NCBI RefSeq assembly: GCF_028278985.1
Contig: NZ_JANQTA010000013.1
Location: 1 to 64,000, forward strand
Origin: Candidatus Nitrosopumilus sp.
Lineage (GTDB): Archaea > Thermoproteota > Nitrososphaeria > Nitrososphaerales > Nitrosopumilaceae
Length of the DNA: 64,000 nt
Direction of reading: 5' to 3'
Part shown: in pieces, positions 24,185 through 32,715 of the stretch
How the letters are laid out: each line of letters begins with the position of its first letter
How positions within the stretch are numbered: position 1 is the stretch's first letter
Made by a program: the position numbers and the translations under genes
The notes under the pieces: model-generated
Told to the model about the DNA's origin: nothing
The model's input: only the letters and a program-made list of their open reading frames with translations
Database searches by the model: none

Positions 24185-25734
24185 TTATTTTGTCAAAAAT
24201 TAGAACAATCAAAGTGTTAGTAAAACTTCTACCTTCAATTCTAGCTCTAAGAAAAGATAGAAAGACATGGATTAAACAATCAAAAAATGAAATAGACTCT
24301 GAGCAATTTAGAAAAAATGCCAGAAAAGTTCTTGATACCTTTATTTCATTAGGTCCAGTTTACATCAAACTAGGTCAATGGTTGTCTTCTAGAGCTGATA
24401 TCTTACCCCAACCTTACTTGGAAGAATTAGCTAAACTTCAAGATAGTGTTCCTCCAGCTCCCTTTGAACAAGTAAAACCGATCATAGAAAATGAAATTGG
24501 TCCCATTAATGAGAAATTTGATAATATAGATCCTAATTCAATTTCTGGTGCATCTCTAGGTCAAGTTTACAGAGGTTCTATCTCTGGACAACAAATTGTT
24601 GTTAAAGTAAAAAGACCTGGAATTGAAAAAATAGTTGCTGAAGATTTAGAAGTTTTAAAAAAAATTCTTCCATTAGCACTACGATTTGTTGATCCAAACT
24701 TACGCTATTCTGCAAAAGCTATGCTTTCACAATTTATTGAAACCATTCATGAAGAAATGGACTATACAAATGAATCATCAAATCTAAAACGAATAAAATC
24801 TGATATGGAAAATTCTAGCAAAGTTGTAGTTCCTTCAGTTTATGATGATTTTTCCTCAAAAAATGTTCTAACCATGGAATATTTGCCAGGAATTAAGGTC
24901 ACAAATGTTGAAGAACTGAACCAGGTAGGAGTTGATAGAGAACAGCTAGTCATTGATGTGCATAAAGTCTTCTTTACCATGCTTCTAAAGCACTCCATTT
25001 TCCATGCTGACCCTCATCCTGGAAATATCTCAGTCACAGATGATGGAAAACTAATCTTGTATGATTATGGGATGGTTGGACGAATCAATAATGAGACCAG
25101 ATTCAAGCTTATTCGACTTTATCTTGCTTTAGTTGAACGTAATCCTCCAAGAGTTGTTAATGCAATGAATGAACTTGGAATGCTTACTCCTGGATACAAT
25201 CGTGAAGTAATTGAAAAAGGAATTGAACTTTCAATTCGTGCTATGCATGGAAATAAACCTGATGAAATGGAAGTTCAAAGCTTGATGGAACTAGCAAATC
25301 AAACAATGAGTAAATTTCCTTTTGTTTTACCAAAAAATCTAGCTCTGTATATGAGAATGGCATCAATCATTGAAGGAATTTACAAAACACATGATGTAGA
25401 TTTCAAATTTGTTAAAGTTCTAAAAAATATCTTACAAGAAGAAAATTTGATAACAAGAGCATATGTAGAAGAATTAAAAATTTCATTTGATAATTTCTCA
25501 AAATCCATTGATTCTGCATTACGAATGGGACCTGAAATGAAAAAACTGATGGATGAAGCTCAAATTTTTATGAAAAAAGGAAAACCAATGGTTTTGATAA
25601 GTGGAAGCATCTTTGCATCTGCTCTCTTTATTGGATCTGTATTTTTAATTCAATCACATGAAATTCTTGGATTAGCAGGAATGATTTCTTCAGGAATTAT
25701 AATGGCAGTTTCAGGATTTTTCAGAAAATACTAG
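24181..25734 (+). CDS. UbiB/ABC1/ADCK-family atypical kinase
   Basis: A 517-aa protein with the UbiB hallmarks: KLGQWLSSRADILP (KxGQ motif, about residue 61), DSVPP, the alanine-rich nucleotide loop SGASLGQVYRG, VKVKRPG with the catalytic lysine, and HADPHPGNISV plus YDYGMVGRI in the C-lobe. Two hydrophobic helices near the C-terminus (about 465-510) anchor it. UbiB proteins support isoprenoid-quinone biosynthesis and lipid homeostasis; in this organism a menaquinone/plastoquinone-type role is only inferred. Converges on the Hsp20 gene with no gap. Confidence 0.88.
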   Translation: MIILSKIRTIKVLVKLLPSILALRKDRKTWIKQSKNEIDSEQFRKNARKVLDTFISLGPVYIKLGQWLSSRADILPQPYLEELAKLQDSVPPAPFEQVKPIIENEIGPINEKFDNIDPNSISGASLGQVYRGSISGQQIVVKVKRPGIEKIVAEDLEVLKKILPLALRFVDPNLRYSAKAMLSQFIETIHEEMDYTNESSNLKRIKSDMENSSKVVVPSVYDDFSSKNVLTMEYLPGIKVTNVEELNQVGVDREQLVIDVHKVFFTMLLKHSIFHADPHPGNISVTDDGKLILYDYGMVGRINNETRFKLIRLYLALVERNPPRVVNAMNELGMLTPGYNREVIEKGIELSIRAMHGNKPDEMEVQSLMELANQTMSKFPFVLPKNLALYMRMASIIEGIYKTHDVDFKFVKVLKNILQEENLITRAYVEELKISFDNFSKSIDSALRMGPEMKKLMDEAQIFMKKGKPMVLISGSIFASALFIGSVFLIQSHEILGLAGMISSGIIMAVSGFFRKY

Positions 25735-26109
25735 TTATTCAATTGAAATATCTTTTCCTGAACTTTTTACAGGAATGATTAATGTCAAAACACCATTTTC
25801 GTATTTTGCAGAATCAATTTGTTCTTCTCCTTGTTTGATTTCAATAGGAAGTTTGATTTTTTTATCGATAATGTTTGGACGTTGATTTGAAATCAATGAT
25901 TCATCTTCTTTGATTTCTTTTTGTGCTTTGATAGATAAGATGTCTCCACACAAGACTAGTTTGATATCTTTTTTTGAGAAACCAGGAATATCAATTACTA
26001 ACTTGAGACTATCTTTGCTTAGATACATGTCAATTGGAGGTAGAACAAATTCATAGAATTCTCTAGATTTATTTCCAATTTCTTTAATGACTTCTTTTAC
26101 TAATCCCAT
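25735..26109 (-). CDS. Hsp20/alpha-crystallin small heat-shock protein
   Basis: A 124-aa chaperone. The alpha-crystallin domain (about residues 25-115) runs from PPIDMYLSKDSLKLVIDIPGF through DILSIKAQKE to KYENGVLTLIIP, the last being the conserved G-V-L motif before the C-terminal tail. It prevents aggregation of unfolded proteins and forms oligomers. It is divergent from the dTMP kinase gene and converges on the UbiB-like gene. Confidence 0.87.
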   Translation of the reverse strand: MGLVKEVIKEIGNKSREFYEFVLPPIDMYLSKDSLKLVIDIPGFSKKDIKLVLCGDILSIKAQKEIKEDESLISNQRPNIIDKKIKLPIEIKQGEEQIDSAKYENGVLTLIIPVKSSGKDISIE

Positions 26110-26186
26110 TTTGAGATAATTGCTTGATTTTTGGTTATAAACCTTGATAGATTTTTAATTAATTGATTACCCTGATTCTATAACTT

Positions 26187-26768
26187 ATGATAGTTGTTAT
26201 TGAGGGTGGAGACCAAGCAGGAAAATTAACCCAGTCTACAATGCTTGAGAAAGCTTTGAAAAAAAGAAAAATTAAAACAAAATTATTTCATTTTCCTGAC
26301 TACAAAACTCCAATTGGAAAAGAAATCAGAAAATATCTAGATGGTAAAAGGAAATTTCCCCCACAAGTAATTCACTGCCTTTTGTCAGCAAATAGATGGG
26401 AAAAATTACAGGAAATCACCTCTGCCCAAGAAAAAAATTCTGTTCTAATAATGAATAGGTATTATCATTCTAATCTTGTTTATGGAATTGCAAACGGAAT
26501 GAAGCCAAAATGGCTTGAAAGTCTAGATGATGGACTACCCAAGGCTGATTTAGTTATCTTACTTGATGTCTCACAAAAGGAATCATTTAGAAGACAAAAA
26601 ACCAATCGAGACAAATTTGAAAAGAATGAAGAATTTCTGAGACGAATTTCGAAAATTTATCGTAAAGTTGCCATGAATAAGCGATGGAAGATTATTGATG
26701 CAACTAAATCCAAAGATGAAGTTCACGAAGAAATTCTAAAAGCATTCTCCAAGAAAATAGGATTATGA
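26187..26768 (+). CDS. tmk: thymidylate kinase with atypical P-loop
   Basis: Phosphorylates dTMP to dTDP. The 193-aa protein has the dTMP kinase start VVIEGGDQAGK, LFHFPDYKTPIGKEIRKYL, LLSANRWEK and MNRYYHSNLVYG (in place of the usual DR-Y-xxS), then the LDVSQKESFRR LID-like region. Walker A reads GGDQAGKLT, with Leu14 where Ser or Thr normally follows the lysine. It is first in an operon with the HD protein and UMP kinase, joined by ATGA and GTGA overlaps, which points to pyrimidine nucleotide supply. Confidence 0.83.
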   Translation: MIVVIEGGDQAGKLTQSTMLEKALKKRKIKTKLFHFPDYKTPIGKEIRKYLDGKRKFPPQVIHCLLSANRWEKLQEITSAQEKNSVLIMNRYYHSNLVYGIANGMKPKWLESLDDGLPKADLVILLDVSQKESFRRQKTNRDKFEKNEEFLRRISKIYRKVAMNKRWKIIDATKSKDEVHEEILKAFSKKIGL

Positions 26769-28000
26769 AAAAAAATTATCTTGACATAATTGATCCTATT
26801 CATGATTTCATTAGAGTATATGACTATGAACTTCCAATAATTGAAAGCTCTATTTTTCAGCGATTAAGAAGAATCAGACAACTTTCAGGTGCACACCTAA
26901 CATATCCTTCAGCGCAACACACTAGATTTGAACACTCTTTGGGCGTAATGCACATTGCAAGTCAAGCAGGTTTTGTTCTAAATGAAAAAGGATATCTGAA
27001 TTCAGATGATGTCCAAGTTCTAAGATTATCCGCTTTGTTACATGACATTGGTCATGGACCTTTTTCTCATCTTTTTGAAGAAATTATTCAAGAAAAAAAA
27101 ATTTCTCATGAAGATTATGGGAAAAAAATTATTCTTCAATCTGATATTGGAGATATCTTATCTAAAACTGGATTTGACAAAAAACTTGTAGCAAAAATTG
27201 CATTTGGAGAATCCAAATTCCAGTATCTCAATGAAATTGTTTCTGGTGTGTTAAGTGCAGACATGATGGATTACTTACTTAGAGATGGATACTTTACTGG
27301 AGCAGAACATGCCAAAGTAGATCATAAAAGAATTACACAATCATTTGATATTCACAAGAAAAAATTAGCATTAGAGCGTTCAGCACTATACTCCTTTGAA
27401 TCTATGATGCATTCAAGATACCAAATGTTCAAAGCAGTGTATTTTCATAAAACAGTAAGAGCTGCTGAGGTCATGTTACTTGAAGCACTAAGATTATCTG
27501 ATGACGAATTTGGTTTTTCCAATTTTAATTTAGATGAATTTGTGAATCTAACTGATGAATATGTTTTATCGTCTTTGATTTCTTCAAAATCATCAAAATT
27601 AAAACGTGCTAGAGAATTTGCAATAGATTATCAAAATCGTAAATTACTCAAATGTGTATATGAGAGAATTCTAACTAGCCCTAACAATTTGAAGAATAAC
27701 CGTGTGAATGAAATTAGAGATGAAATTTCAAAAAAATCTAAAGTTAGTGAAACTGAAATTTTTGTAGATAGTTCTGTAACTCCTTCAATCCCCCTGGCAC
27801 CTTCGAAAAATGAATCGAAATCTATTGTTCTTGTGACTAATGAAAATGGAAAATCCAAGGCTCAGGAAATGCCTATTTCTGAAATCCCTGTGGTTTCGGC
27901 GATTTCTGGATTTATGAACATACTTAGAGTCTATACACATCAGAAAAATAGAAAAAAAGTTGAAATTGCCGCAAAATCGATACTTGGTGAGTTAAAGTGA
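26765..28000 (+). CDS. HD-domain phosphohydrolase, SAMHD1/dGTPase-like
   Basis: A 411-aa protein. The metal motifs are in place: [12 protein letters not shown] (first His), [13 protein letters not shown] (HD dyad and helix) and [16 protein letters not shown] (distal Asp). This arrangement matches the YdhJ/SAMHD1-like dNTP triphosphohydrolase group. The ATG overlaps the dTMP kinase stop by 4 bases and the stop overlaps the UMP kinase GTG by 4 bases. A role in balancing dNTP pools is therefore likely. The last 100 residues are lysine-rich and less typical. Confidence 0.85.
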   Translation: MKKNYLDIIDPIHDFIRVYDYELPIIESSIFQRLRRIRQLSGAHLTYPSAQHTRFEHSLGVMHIASQAGFVLNEKGYLNSDDVQVLRLSALLHDIGHGPFSHLFEEIIQEKKISHEDYGKKIILQSDIGDILSKTGFDKKLVAKIAFGESKFQYLNEIVSGVLSADMMDYLLRDGYFTGAEHAKVDHKRITQSFDIHKKKLALERSALYSFESMMHSRYQMFKAVYFHKTVRAAEVMLLEALRLSDDEFGFSNFNLDEFVNLTDEYVLSSLISSKSSKLKRAREFAIDYQNRKLLKCVYERILTSPNNLKNNRVNEIRDEISKKSKVSETEIFVDSSVTPSIPLAPSKNESKSIVLVTNENGKSKAQEMPISEIPVVSAISGFMNILRVYTHQKNRKKVEIAAKSILGELK

Positions 28001-28680
28001 AAAAACGAATTGTAATAAAATTATCTGGAAGAGTTTTTGGAATTGATAATGTCAAAGTTCTAAAGGATTATGCACAATTTTTGGTGAAAATCAGCAAAGT
28101 TTGTCAGCCAATTGTAATTGCTGGTGGAGGAAATATTGCCCGACATTATATTTCCCATGCACGTTCATCTGGTGCAGATGAATCTACTTTAGATGAATTA
28201 GGAATTGAAATTTCTAGACTAAATGCAAAATTGTTAATCTATGCTCTAAAAAATAAAGCATATTCTCATCCACCAACTACTTTACAAGAAGTTAGACATG
28301 CAGTTGATGATGGATTAATTGTAGTTGCAGGAGGATTACATCCAGGACAGAGCACTAATGGTACTGCTGCCTTGATTGCTGAAAAAGTAAAGGCAGAACA
28401 GTTTCTTAATGCAACTGATGTTGATGGTGTTTATGATATGGATCCTAACAAATACAAAAAAGCCAAAAAATTCAAACGAATTGATATGAAAAATCTCAAA
28501 AATATGCTTGTTCAAGAAGATTCAGTTGCTGGCGGTTATGATCTAATGGATATTGTTGCTCTAAAAATTATTGAACGCTCAAAAATTAAAACTAGAATTC
28601 TAAAAGCAAATCCCAAAATTATTGAAAAAGCAATTAAGGGAAGCGACGTAGGAACAGAAATTATTCTTCCTTCAAAATAA
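27997..28680 (+). CDS. pyrH: UMP kinase, archaeal type
   Basis: Phosphorylates UMP to UDP. The 227-aa amino-acid-kinase-fold protein starts at GTG 27997 with [10 protein letters not shown], has [13 protein letters not shown] (residues about 40-52), the [15 protein letters not shown] loop, and [22 protein letters not shown], the usual nucleotide and magnesium sites. Last gene of the tmk-HD-pyrH operon. It converges on a small unknown gene with a 3-base gap. Confidence 0.92.
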   Translation: MKKRIVIKLSGRVFGIDNVKVLKDYAQFLVKISKVCQPIVIAGGGNIARHYISHARSSGADESTLDELGIEISRLNAKLLIYALKNKAYSHPPTTLQEVRHAVDDGLIVVAGGLHPGQSTNGTAALIAEKVKAEQFLNATDVDGVYDMDPNKYKKAKKFKRIDMKNLKNMLVQEDSVAGGYDLMDIVALKIIERSKIKTRILKANPKIIEKAIKGSDVGTEIILPSK

Positions 28681-28683
28681 TAT

Positions 28684-29037
28684 TCAAGAATCTTCGTTTT
28701 GAATTGTAGGTCTTGATTCAGACCAAATCTGGATTTCTTTCCCAGGATATTCATCCATGCCTGAATCCCGTAATTTTTTGAATATTGATAATGCCTCTTC
28801 TTTTTCTACAGCCTTTGACTGTGCTTTAGTAAATCCATCATTATCTACAATAATTGCAACATATCCATCTGGAGAATTTATCACAGCTGCCAACTCTTCT
28901 TCTCCAACTGGTTGAAAGCTCCCATCAATCTTTTTTGTAGTTAGAGTTAGCATTGAAAAACCTGCTAAATCAAACATTTTCATTTGTGATTTTGCAGCAC
29001 GTTGTTTTCCTTTCTGAACAGCTTGAAAATATTGCAT
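28684..29037 (-). CDS. protein of unknown function, 117 aa
   Basis: A soluble-looking protein with no signal peptide or membrane helix. It has a mixed alpha/beta pattern: a basic N-terminal helix (KGKQRAAKSQMKMF), then LAGFSMLTLTTKK, GYVAIIVDNDGF and a C-terminal acidic tail. There is no cysteine. I recognise no family or motif. It is a single-gene unit between the pyrH operon and the divergent exoprotein gene at 29109. Confidence 0.6.
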   Translation of the reverse strand: MQYFQAVQKGKQRAAKSQMKMFDLAGFSMLTLTTKKIDGSFQPVGEEELAAVINSPDGYVAIIVDNDGFTKAQSKAVEKEEALSIFKKLRDSGMDEYPGKEIQIWSESRPTIQNEDS

Positions 29038-29108
29038 AATTTTTTTGAATCTGACATGGTATAATAACTATCTCAACATTTAAGATATCTAGGGATGGGG
29101 CTAAAGTA

Positions 29109-29663
29109 TTGAATCCTAAGATTTTTGTCGGAGCTGCAGTTGCAGCACTAGCTGTAATTCTTGGAGGAATACTGATGATGGGACCTTCAATAACTATTGA
29201 AGATCAAATTGGAACTACTGATGAACAAATCATTCCTCAAGCAGAACCTCTTCAGATAGAATTAGATGATATTTCAGTGACAAAAATCTCAGAACGATCA
29301 GCCACAATAGAAATAGCATTTAAAATTTTTAATCCAAATCAACGTTCTATGATTGTTCAAGTAATGGATTACCAATTATTTGAAACTGGGTATTCAGATA
29401 CTGAACAAATTTCTGGTGGACAAATTGGAAGTCGTCCTGAAGGAATGGTTGAGTTTGGATCAAATTACTATACTTTACTTGGTGAGAATTCAATTATTTT
29501 GAGAGATAAAATTACTTTGAAGAATTCTGGAAATACCCCTGAGCTATGGTCTGCATTAGAAAGTAATACTGCAACATGGAGAGTTTCTGGAGATGTATTT
29601 TACAACTTGAGTTCTATGACAAGTGGACAAGAAAATGAATTGTCCTTTGAATTCACAAAATAG
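29109..29663 (+). CDS. membrane-anchored secreted protein, paralogue of the 963-1460 product
   Basis: A 184-aa protein from TTG 29109: an N-terminal hydrophobic helix (about residues 5-25) and a beta-rich domain with IEIAFKIFNPNQRSM, VMDYQLFETG, a G-rich loop and TWRVSGDV near the end. The layout and several strand motifs match the protein at 963-1460 (FDVTFLVTNPSEKTF, QIGYQLYGDG, SWSVIE). Both look like LEA/WHy-type domains anchored outside the membrane; this fold assignment is from memory and weak. Confidence 0.62.
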   Translation: MNPKIFVGAAVAALAVILGGILMMGPSITIEDQIGTTDEQIIPQAEPLQIELDDISVTKISERSATIEIAFKIFNPNQRSMIVQVMDYQLFETGYSDTEQISGGQIGSRPEGMVEFGSNYYTLLGENSIILRDKITLKNSGNTPELWSALESNTATWRVSGDVFYNLSSMTSGQENELSFEFTK

Positions 29664-29728
29664 ACCTATTGTATCATAAAATTTGAATATTGTGATAATT
29701 TGTTTTTAGAGAATAATTATTGGCAAAG

Positions 29729-29737
29729 TTATAAAAG
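29729..29737 (+). promoter_or_regulatory. strong TATA box for the 36-aa gene
   Basis: TTATAAAAG is close to the archaeal consensus and its centre lies 27 bases before the ATG at 29760, so transcription should start at or next to the start codon. Confidence 0.65.
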
Positions 29738-29759
29738 CACGTTTCATGGGCTTTTAACA

Positions 29760-29870
29760 ATGGCAGAAGCAGGAATGGCCGCATATGGCGCAGCAGCCGG
29801 AGTTGCAATTGCATTAGCAGTAGTAACCTTCGCATTACGTGGTAAAGGACATCCAGAACCACTAGACTAA
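29760..29870 (+). CDS. 36-aa single-helix membrane protein, probably highly expressed
   Basis: ATG 29760 to TAA 29868-29870. An alanine/glycine-rich start (MAEAGMAAYGAAAG) runs into one hydrophobic helix (about residues 11-26), then RGKGHPEPLD. Its codons are richer in GCA, GCC, GGC and CGT than those of neighbouring genes, as in the Amt gene. It has a consensus TATA box at leaderless spacing and a hairpin directly after its stop. These three signs point to a real and strongly transcribed gene. Function unknown; a small subunit of a membrane complex is one possibility. Confidence 0.75.
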   Translation: MAEAGMAAYGAAAGVAIALAVVTFALRGKGHPEPLD

Positions 29871-29872
29871 AA

Positions 29873-29888
29873 AAAGGAATTTTCCTTT
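29873..29888 (+). terminator. hairpin terminator after the 36-aa gene
   Basis: Perfect inverted repeat AAAGGAA / TTCCTTT with a 2-base centre, starting two bases after the TAA. It also lies between convergent genes and may serve both strands. Confidence 0.5.
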
Positions 29889-29902
29889 ACAATATTTTTC
29901 AT

Positions 29903-30559
29903 TTATTCATTCAAATCTTTCTTGCCAAGTCCCAACATTTCAGCAAGAGTAACTTGTTTGGTGTTGGTCTTCTTTGTATAACACTTTGAATAGTATTGAC
30001 ATTCACTGCATTCTACAGATGGCTCTAAAATTGGAGCCTTTTGCTCTTTTAACAAATTGTTAAGGACTCTGACTCTTCGAATGACCTCTTCAAACATCTT
30101 TTTGTTTCTCGTAAGTGAAAATGTTGTTTCTTTTCTATCTCCAGTAATGTAGATAATCATTCCATCTAGTTTGTCATATATCCACAAACAGGCATTAAGA
30201 TACAGAAGATCATTTGCCAGAGGATTTTCTAATTCTTCATTTGCTGATCTGAAAAGCAAAATTGAATCATCAACTATCATATCTGCTTGAGCTTTTATCT
30301 GAATGTCATCTAGTGAAAATTCTTTTGGGTCACTACCATATTGTAGCTTTCTTAGTAATCCTGAAAGTAACTCATTGAATCCTCTTCTCTCAATTTCTCT
30401 AGGTTCAATTCTGTCATAATAAGAACGTCTTAGACATCTGACAACTTCTTGAAGGTGGATTTTTTGAATATCTTTTGGGTCGATTTCAATGTCTAATTCT
30501 TTACCAATCGAATCAAGTGAATTTTTGATAATTGTTCGAAAATCTCTATCTCCCATCAT
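29903..30559 (-). CDS. Cas4/RecB-like protein with Fe-S cysteines, nuclease motif seemingly degenerate
   Basis: A 218-aa protein. Cys42 (context VVRCLRRSYYDR) and Cys184, Cys187 and Cys193 (C-x2-C-x5-C near the C-terminus) reproduce the Fe-S cluster pattern of Cas4 and related PD-(D/E)xK exonucleases. Asp93 (AQADMIVD) matches the core Asp, but the place of the E-x-K motif reads LLFRSAN (about 101-107), so the catalytic lysine appears absent. No CRISPR array or other cas gene is nearby. It follows the ATPase subunit C and 78-aa genes on the same strand. Confidence 0.68.
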   Translation of the reverse strand: MMGDRDFRTIIKNSLDSIGKELDIEIDPKDIQKIHLQEVVRCLRRSYYDRIEPREIERRGFNELLSGLLRKLQYGSDPKEFSLDDIQIKAQADMIVDDSILLFRSANEELENPLANDLLYLNACLWIYDKLDGMIIYITGDRKETTFSLTRNKKMFEEVIRRVRVLNNLLKEQKAPILEPSVECSECQYYSKCYTKKTNTKQVTLAEMLGLGKKDLNE

Positions 30560-30591
30560 GATAATCTACCTTCTCCTTTTTCCTCTTATTT

Positions 30592-30828
30592 TTAACTCAT
30601 TATCTGGGTCAAAAATTTCGATATTTTGCCTGCAAAGGCTAAAGTGACAAAGTGAACCCCAAAGCCAAGAACTGCTCCTACGATAAGATTTCCTGTTCCA
30701 AAATAGATGCCTAAGAAAATCCCTAGTGGTGGCAAGGAGAAAATCATACCCATAAAGGCACTAATCCAAATTGTATTGATTACAACCTCAGTGGAAATAT
30801 CGTTCTTTTTCTTGGGAAATCTAATCAT
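30592..30828 (-). CDS. two-helix membrane protein next to ATPase subunit C
   Basis: A 78-aa protein with a basic N-terminus (RFPKKK) and two hydrophobic helices (about residues 18-45 and 48-68) rich in Gly, joined by a tight GTGN turn. It begins 7 bases after the subunit C stop, so it is very likely co-transcribed with it. The layout resembles AtpZ/AtpI-type assembly factors of bacterial ATP synthases, but I see no decisive shared motif. Could also be a structural ATPase subunit. Confidence 0.6.
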   Translation of the reverse strand: MIRFPKKKNDISTEVVINTIWISAFMGMIFSLPPLGIFLGIYFGTGNLIVGAVLGFGVHFVTLAFAGKISKFLTQIMS

Positions 30829-30835
30829 TTTGAGA

Positions 30836-31867
30836 TTATTCTTCCAAAATCATTTTTGACATTGTAGTTTCAGTTGGAATCTTTTGCTCAACTGCATAAG
30901 CAATTGCTGCCATATTTCTGACCTCAAATGCTGTTAATTTTGTGATGCCGATAATTGTGGCAAAGCTGAACATCTTGGTAAATGCTCTTGCTGAAGAATG
31001 ATACAATGACATTTCAAATGCTCTCTCAAATTCTGCTACAGCGTCTAATTCGTTTTCAACTTCTGGGATTAGAGATTTGTATTTTGTATTTGATAACTCA
31101 GCAAATGCATCTCTAACTGATGCTGCAGACATCATTCTTCCTAGAAGTTCTCTTGGAACAGATGGTGTTTGTGTAACAATCAAGTCTTCAATTTGTGAAT
31201 CATCAAGACCCCAAAACTTACCTCTAATTACACTTAGAAGATTGTAAAAATCTACATCGGTTCCAACTAGTTTGATGACATCCCTGTCTCTAGTATTTTT
31301 TAGAGCACGTCCTAATTGTTGGTATAATATTTTATCAAAATATGTGTCAAAAATTTGGATATTCTTCTTTTCGTTGTAAAGTGCTGCTGCTTTAGAAATC
31401 TCTTCTCCAAATTGTACAGAGTTTAGACTCGCAACAGTTTCCTCAAGATCTTTTGAAACTAGGGCTTTAACGATAATGTCTCTTTGTTTTATCAATTCTT
31501 CAGCTCGCAAATTGATATGAGTTTCAATCTCTTCTTGGGATTTTCCAAGTACTTTACCTTTGAGAATTTGTTTAAGATTTGAGATGATAAATTTCATGTA
31601 ATATGCATCTAAGATGTCTGAATCTCCTGCAGTCTTTGCAATTGAATAATGAACATCTGCTAAATGACCTCTAAGTGCTGATTCAATGCCTTGTGAAGTG
31701 TATGGTTTTTGGACATCAGAAACAGCCTCTCCGTAAATGGTATTTTTGATTCTAGTCATTAATTCCTCAAGATCTCTTGATTCTGCCAAAGTCTGAAAAT
31801 CAGCCTTTTTCAGTAATTTTCCTCTCTGACTGTATGACTTTACAGATGCATAGACGTTTTTGCCCAT
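30836..31867 (-). CDS. atpC: A-type ATP synthase subunit C
   Basis: Central socket subunit that links the membrane rotor to the stalk (V-ATPase subunit d homologue). The 343-aa protein begins with YASVKSYSQRGKLL and has the helical repeats typical of the family (YYMKFIISNLKQILKGK, FYNLLSVIRGKFWGL, ITKLTAFEVRNMAAIAYA). The location is unusual: it is about 4 kb from the remaining ATPase genes and transcribed the other way. The 78-aa membrane protein gene follows it. Confidence 0.9.
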   Translation of the reverse strand: MGKNVYASVKSYSQRGKLLKKADFQTLAESRDLEELMTRIKNTIYGEAVSDVQKPYTSQGIESALRGHLADVHYSIAKTAGDSDILDAYYMKFIISNLKQILKGKVLGKSQEEIETHINLRAEELIKQRDIIVKALVSKDLEETVASLNSVQFGEEISKAAALYNEKKNIQIFDTYFDKILYQQLGRALKNTRDRDVIKLVGTDVDFYNLLSVIRGKFWGLDDSQIEDLIVTQTPSVPRELLGRMMSAASVRDAFAELSNTKYKSLIPEVENELDAVAEFERAFEMSLYHSSARAFTKMFSFATIIGITKLTAFEVRNMAAIAYAVEQKIPTETTMSKMILEE

Positions 31868-31911
31868 TTAAAAAATCTGAATGAGCAACGGATTTTAATG
31901 TTTGGCGATCA

Positions 31912-32589
31912 CTATTTCTCAGAAGTTATCTCATTTAGGAATCTCAAGGCGTCATCTTTGTCTTGTTTGGATAATTTTGTAAATGCCTCTAGAATCTCTT
32001 TTTGGATTACTAACGACTCATCAGAAATTTCTTTTAATTTAGACAGTTCAAATGGGAGTAAATCTTTGAATTTATTGTCACAAAATGCCTTTACATATTT
32101 CTGAAAAATCGAGTATGTGAAATTTGGGCTAGTTTGAAGTAGAGTAGATAGAATTTTCTCAAACTCTTTTTCTGATGGTTCAGACTGTGAGAAAAACATC
32201 TTTAGCAAATCTCCTCTATTTTTTACCTCACTAATTGACAAAGCGATCAGAATCCCTTTCTTTGTTAAATGATAAAATGGAATTCCCTTTTCTTGAAGGG
32301 CTTTTGGACCTCGTTTTAATGGTAATCTTCCATCTTCTTCTGCTATCTCCATTGGGAGCAGAATTTCATCCAGATCTCTGAAAATTCCTGAATAGATATT
32401 CTTCCAAGTAATCCCATGTTTTTTGGCAATTTTTTGAGAGATTCCTGTTCTTGTTCTTTCAGCTGGATTTGCACTATTTGCAAGGATCATGATAATTGCT
32501 CTCTGTCTATTTGCCTCTCCTGTAAGATCTCCATCTTTAGTCTTGAAAGTATCAAAAATCGCTAGTTTGGAATTAGATTTCACTTTCAT
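31912..32589 (-). CDS. probable winged-helix regulator of unknown target
   Basis: A 225-aa protein. Residues about 25-115 have a winged-helix pattern: RQRAIIMILANSANP, then RTGISQKIAKKHGITWKNIY as the likely recognition helix, RDLDEILLPM, and a wing with LKRGPKALQEKGIPFYHLTKKG. The C-terminal half is helical with no recognised domain. It lies directly upstream of subunit C on the same strand with 44 bases between, and is divergent from amt, whose control region it faces. A role in regulating either is possible but not shown. Confidence 0.6.
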   Translation of the reverse strand: MKVKSNSKLAIFDTFKTKDGDLTGEANRQRAIIMILANSANPAERTRTGISQKIAKKHGITWKNIYSGIFRDLDEILLPMEIAEEDGRLPLKRGPKALQEKGIPFYHLTKKGILIALSISEVKNRGDLLKMFFSQSEPSEKEFEKILSTLLQTSPNFTYSIFQKYVKAFCDNKFKDLLPFELSKLKEISDESLVIQKEILEAFTKLSKQDKDDALRFLNEITSEK

Positions 32590-32686
32590 GCGATCACCAT
32601 ATCATAATTTTTTATTTCTATGTTACTATCAGAATATACTAAAATATAATAATTTACATTTTTGGTAGTTTTTCAGTCTCGAAGCC

Positions 32687-32695
32687 TTAAATAAT
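32687..32695 (+). promoter_or_regulatory. TATA box for amt
   Basis: TTAAATAAT preceded by a purine-rich GAAGCC, with its centre about 25 bases before the ATG at 32716. This spacing predicts a leaderless transcript. Confidence 0.6.
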
Positions 32696-32715
32696 TTTCA
32701 ATTTCGATAAATTTA

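Noticed and set aside
29903-30559. Cas4-like gene as evidence of a CRISPR-Cas locus
   Set aside because: No array or other cas gene within the window, and the nuclease motif looks degenerate; stand-alone relatives are common in archaea.
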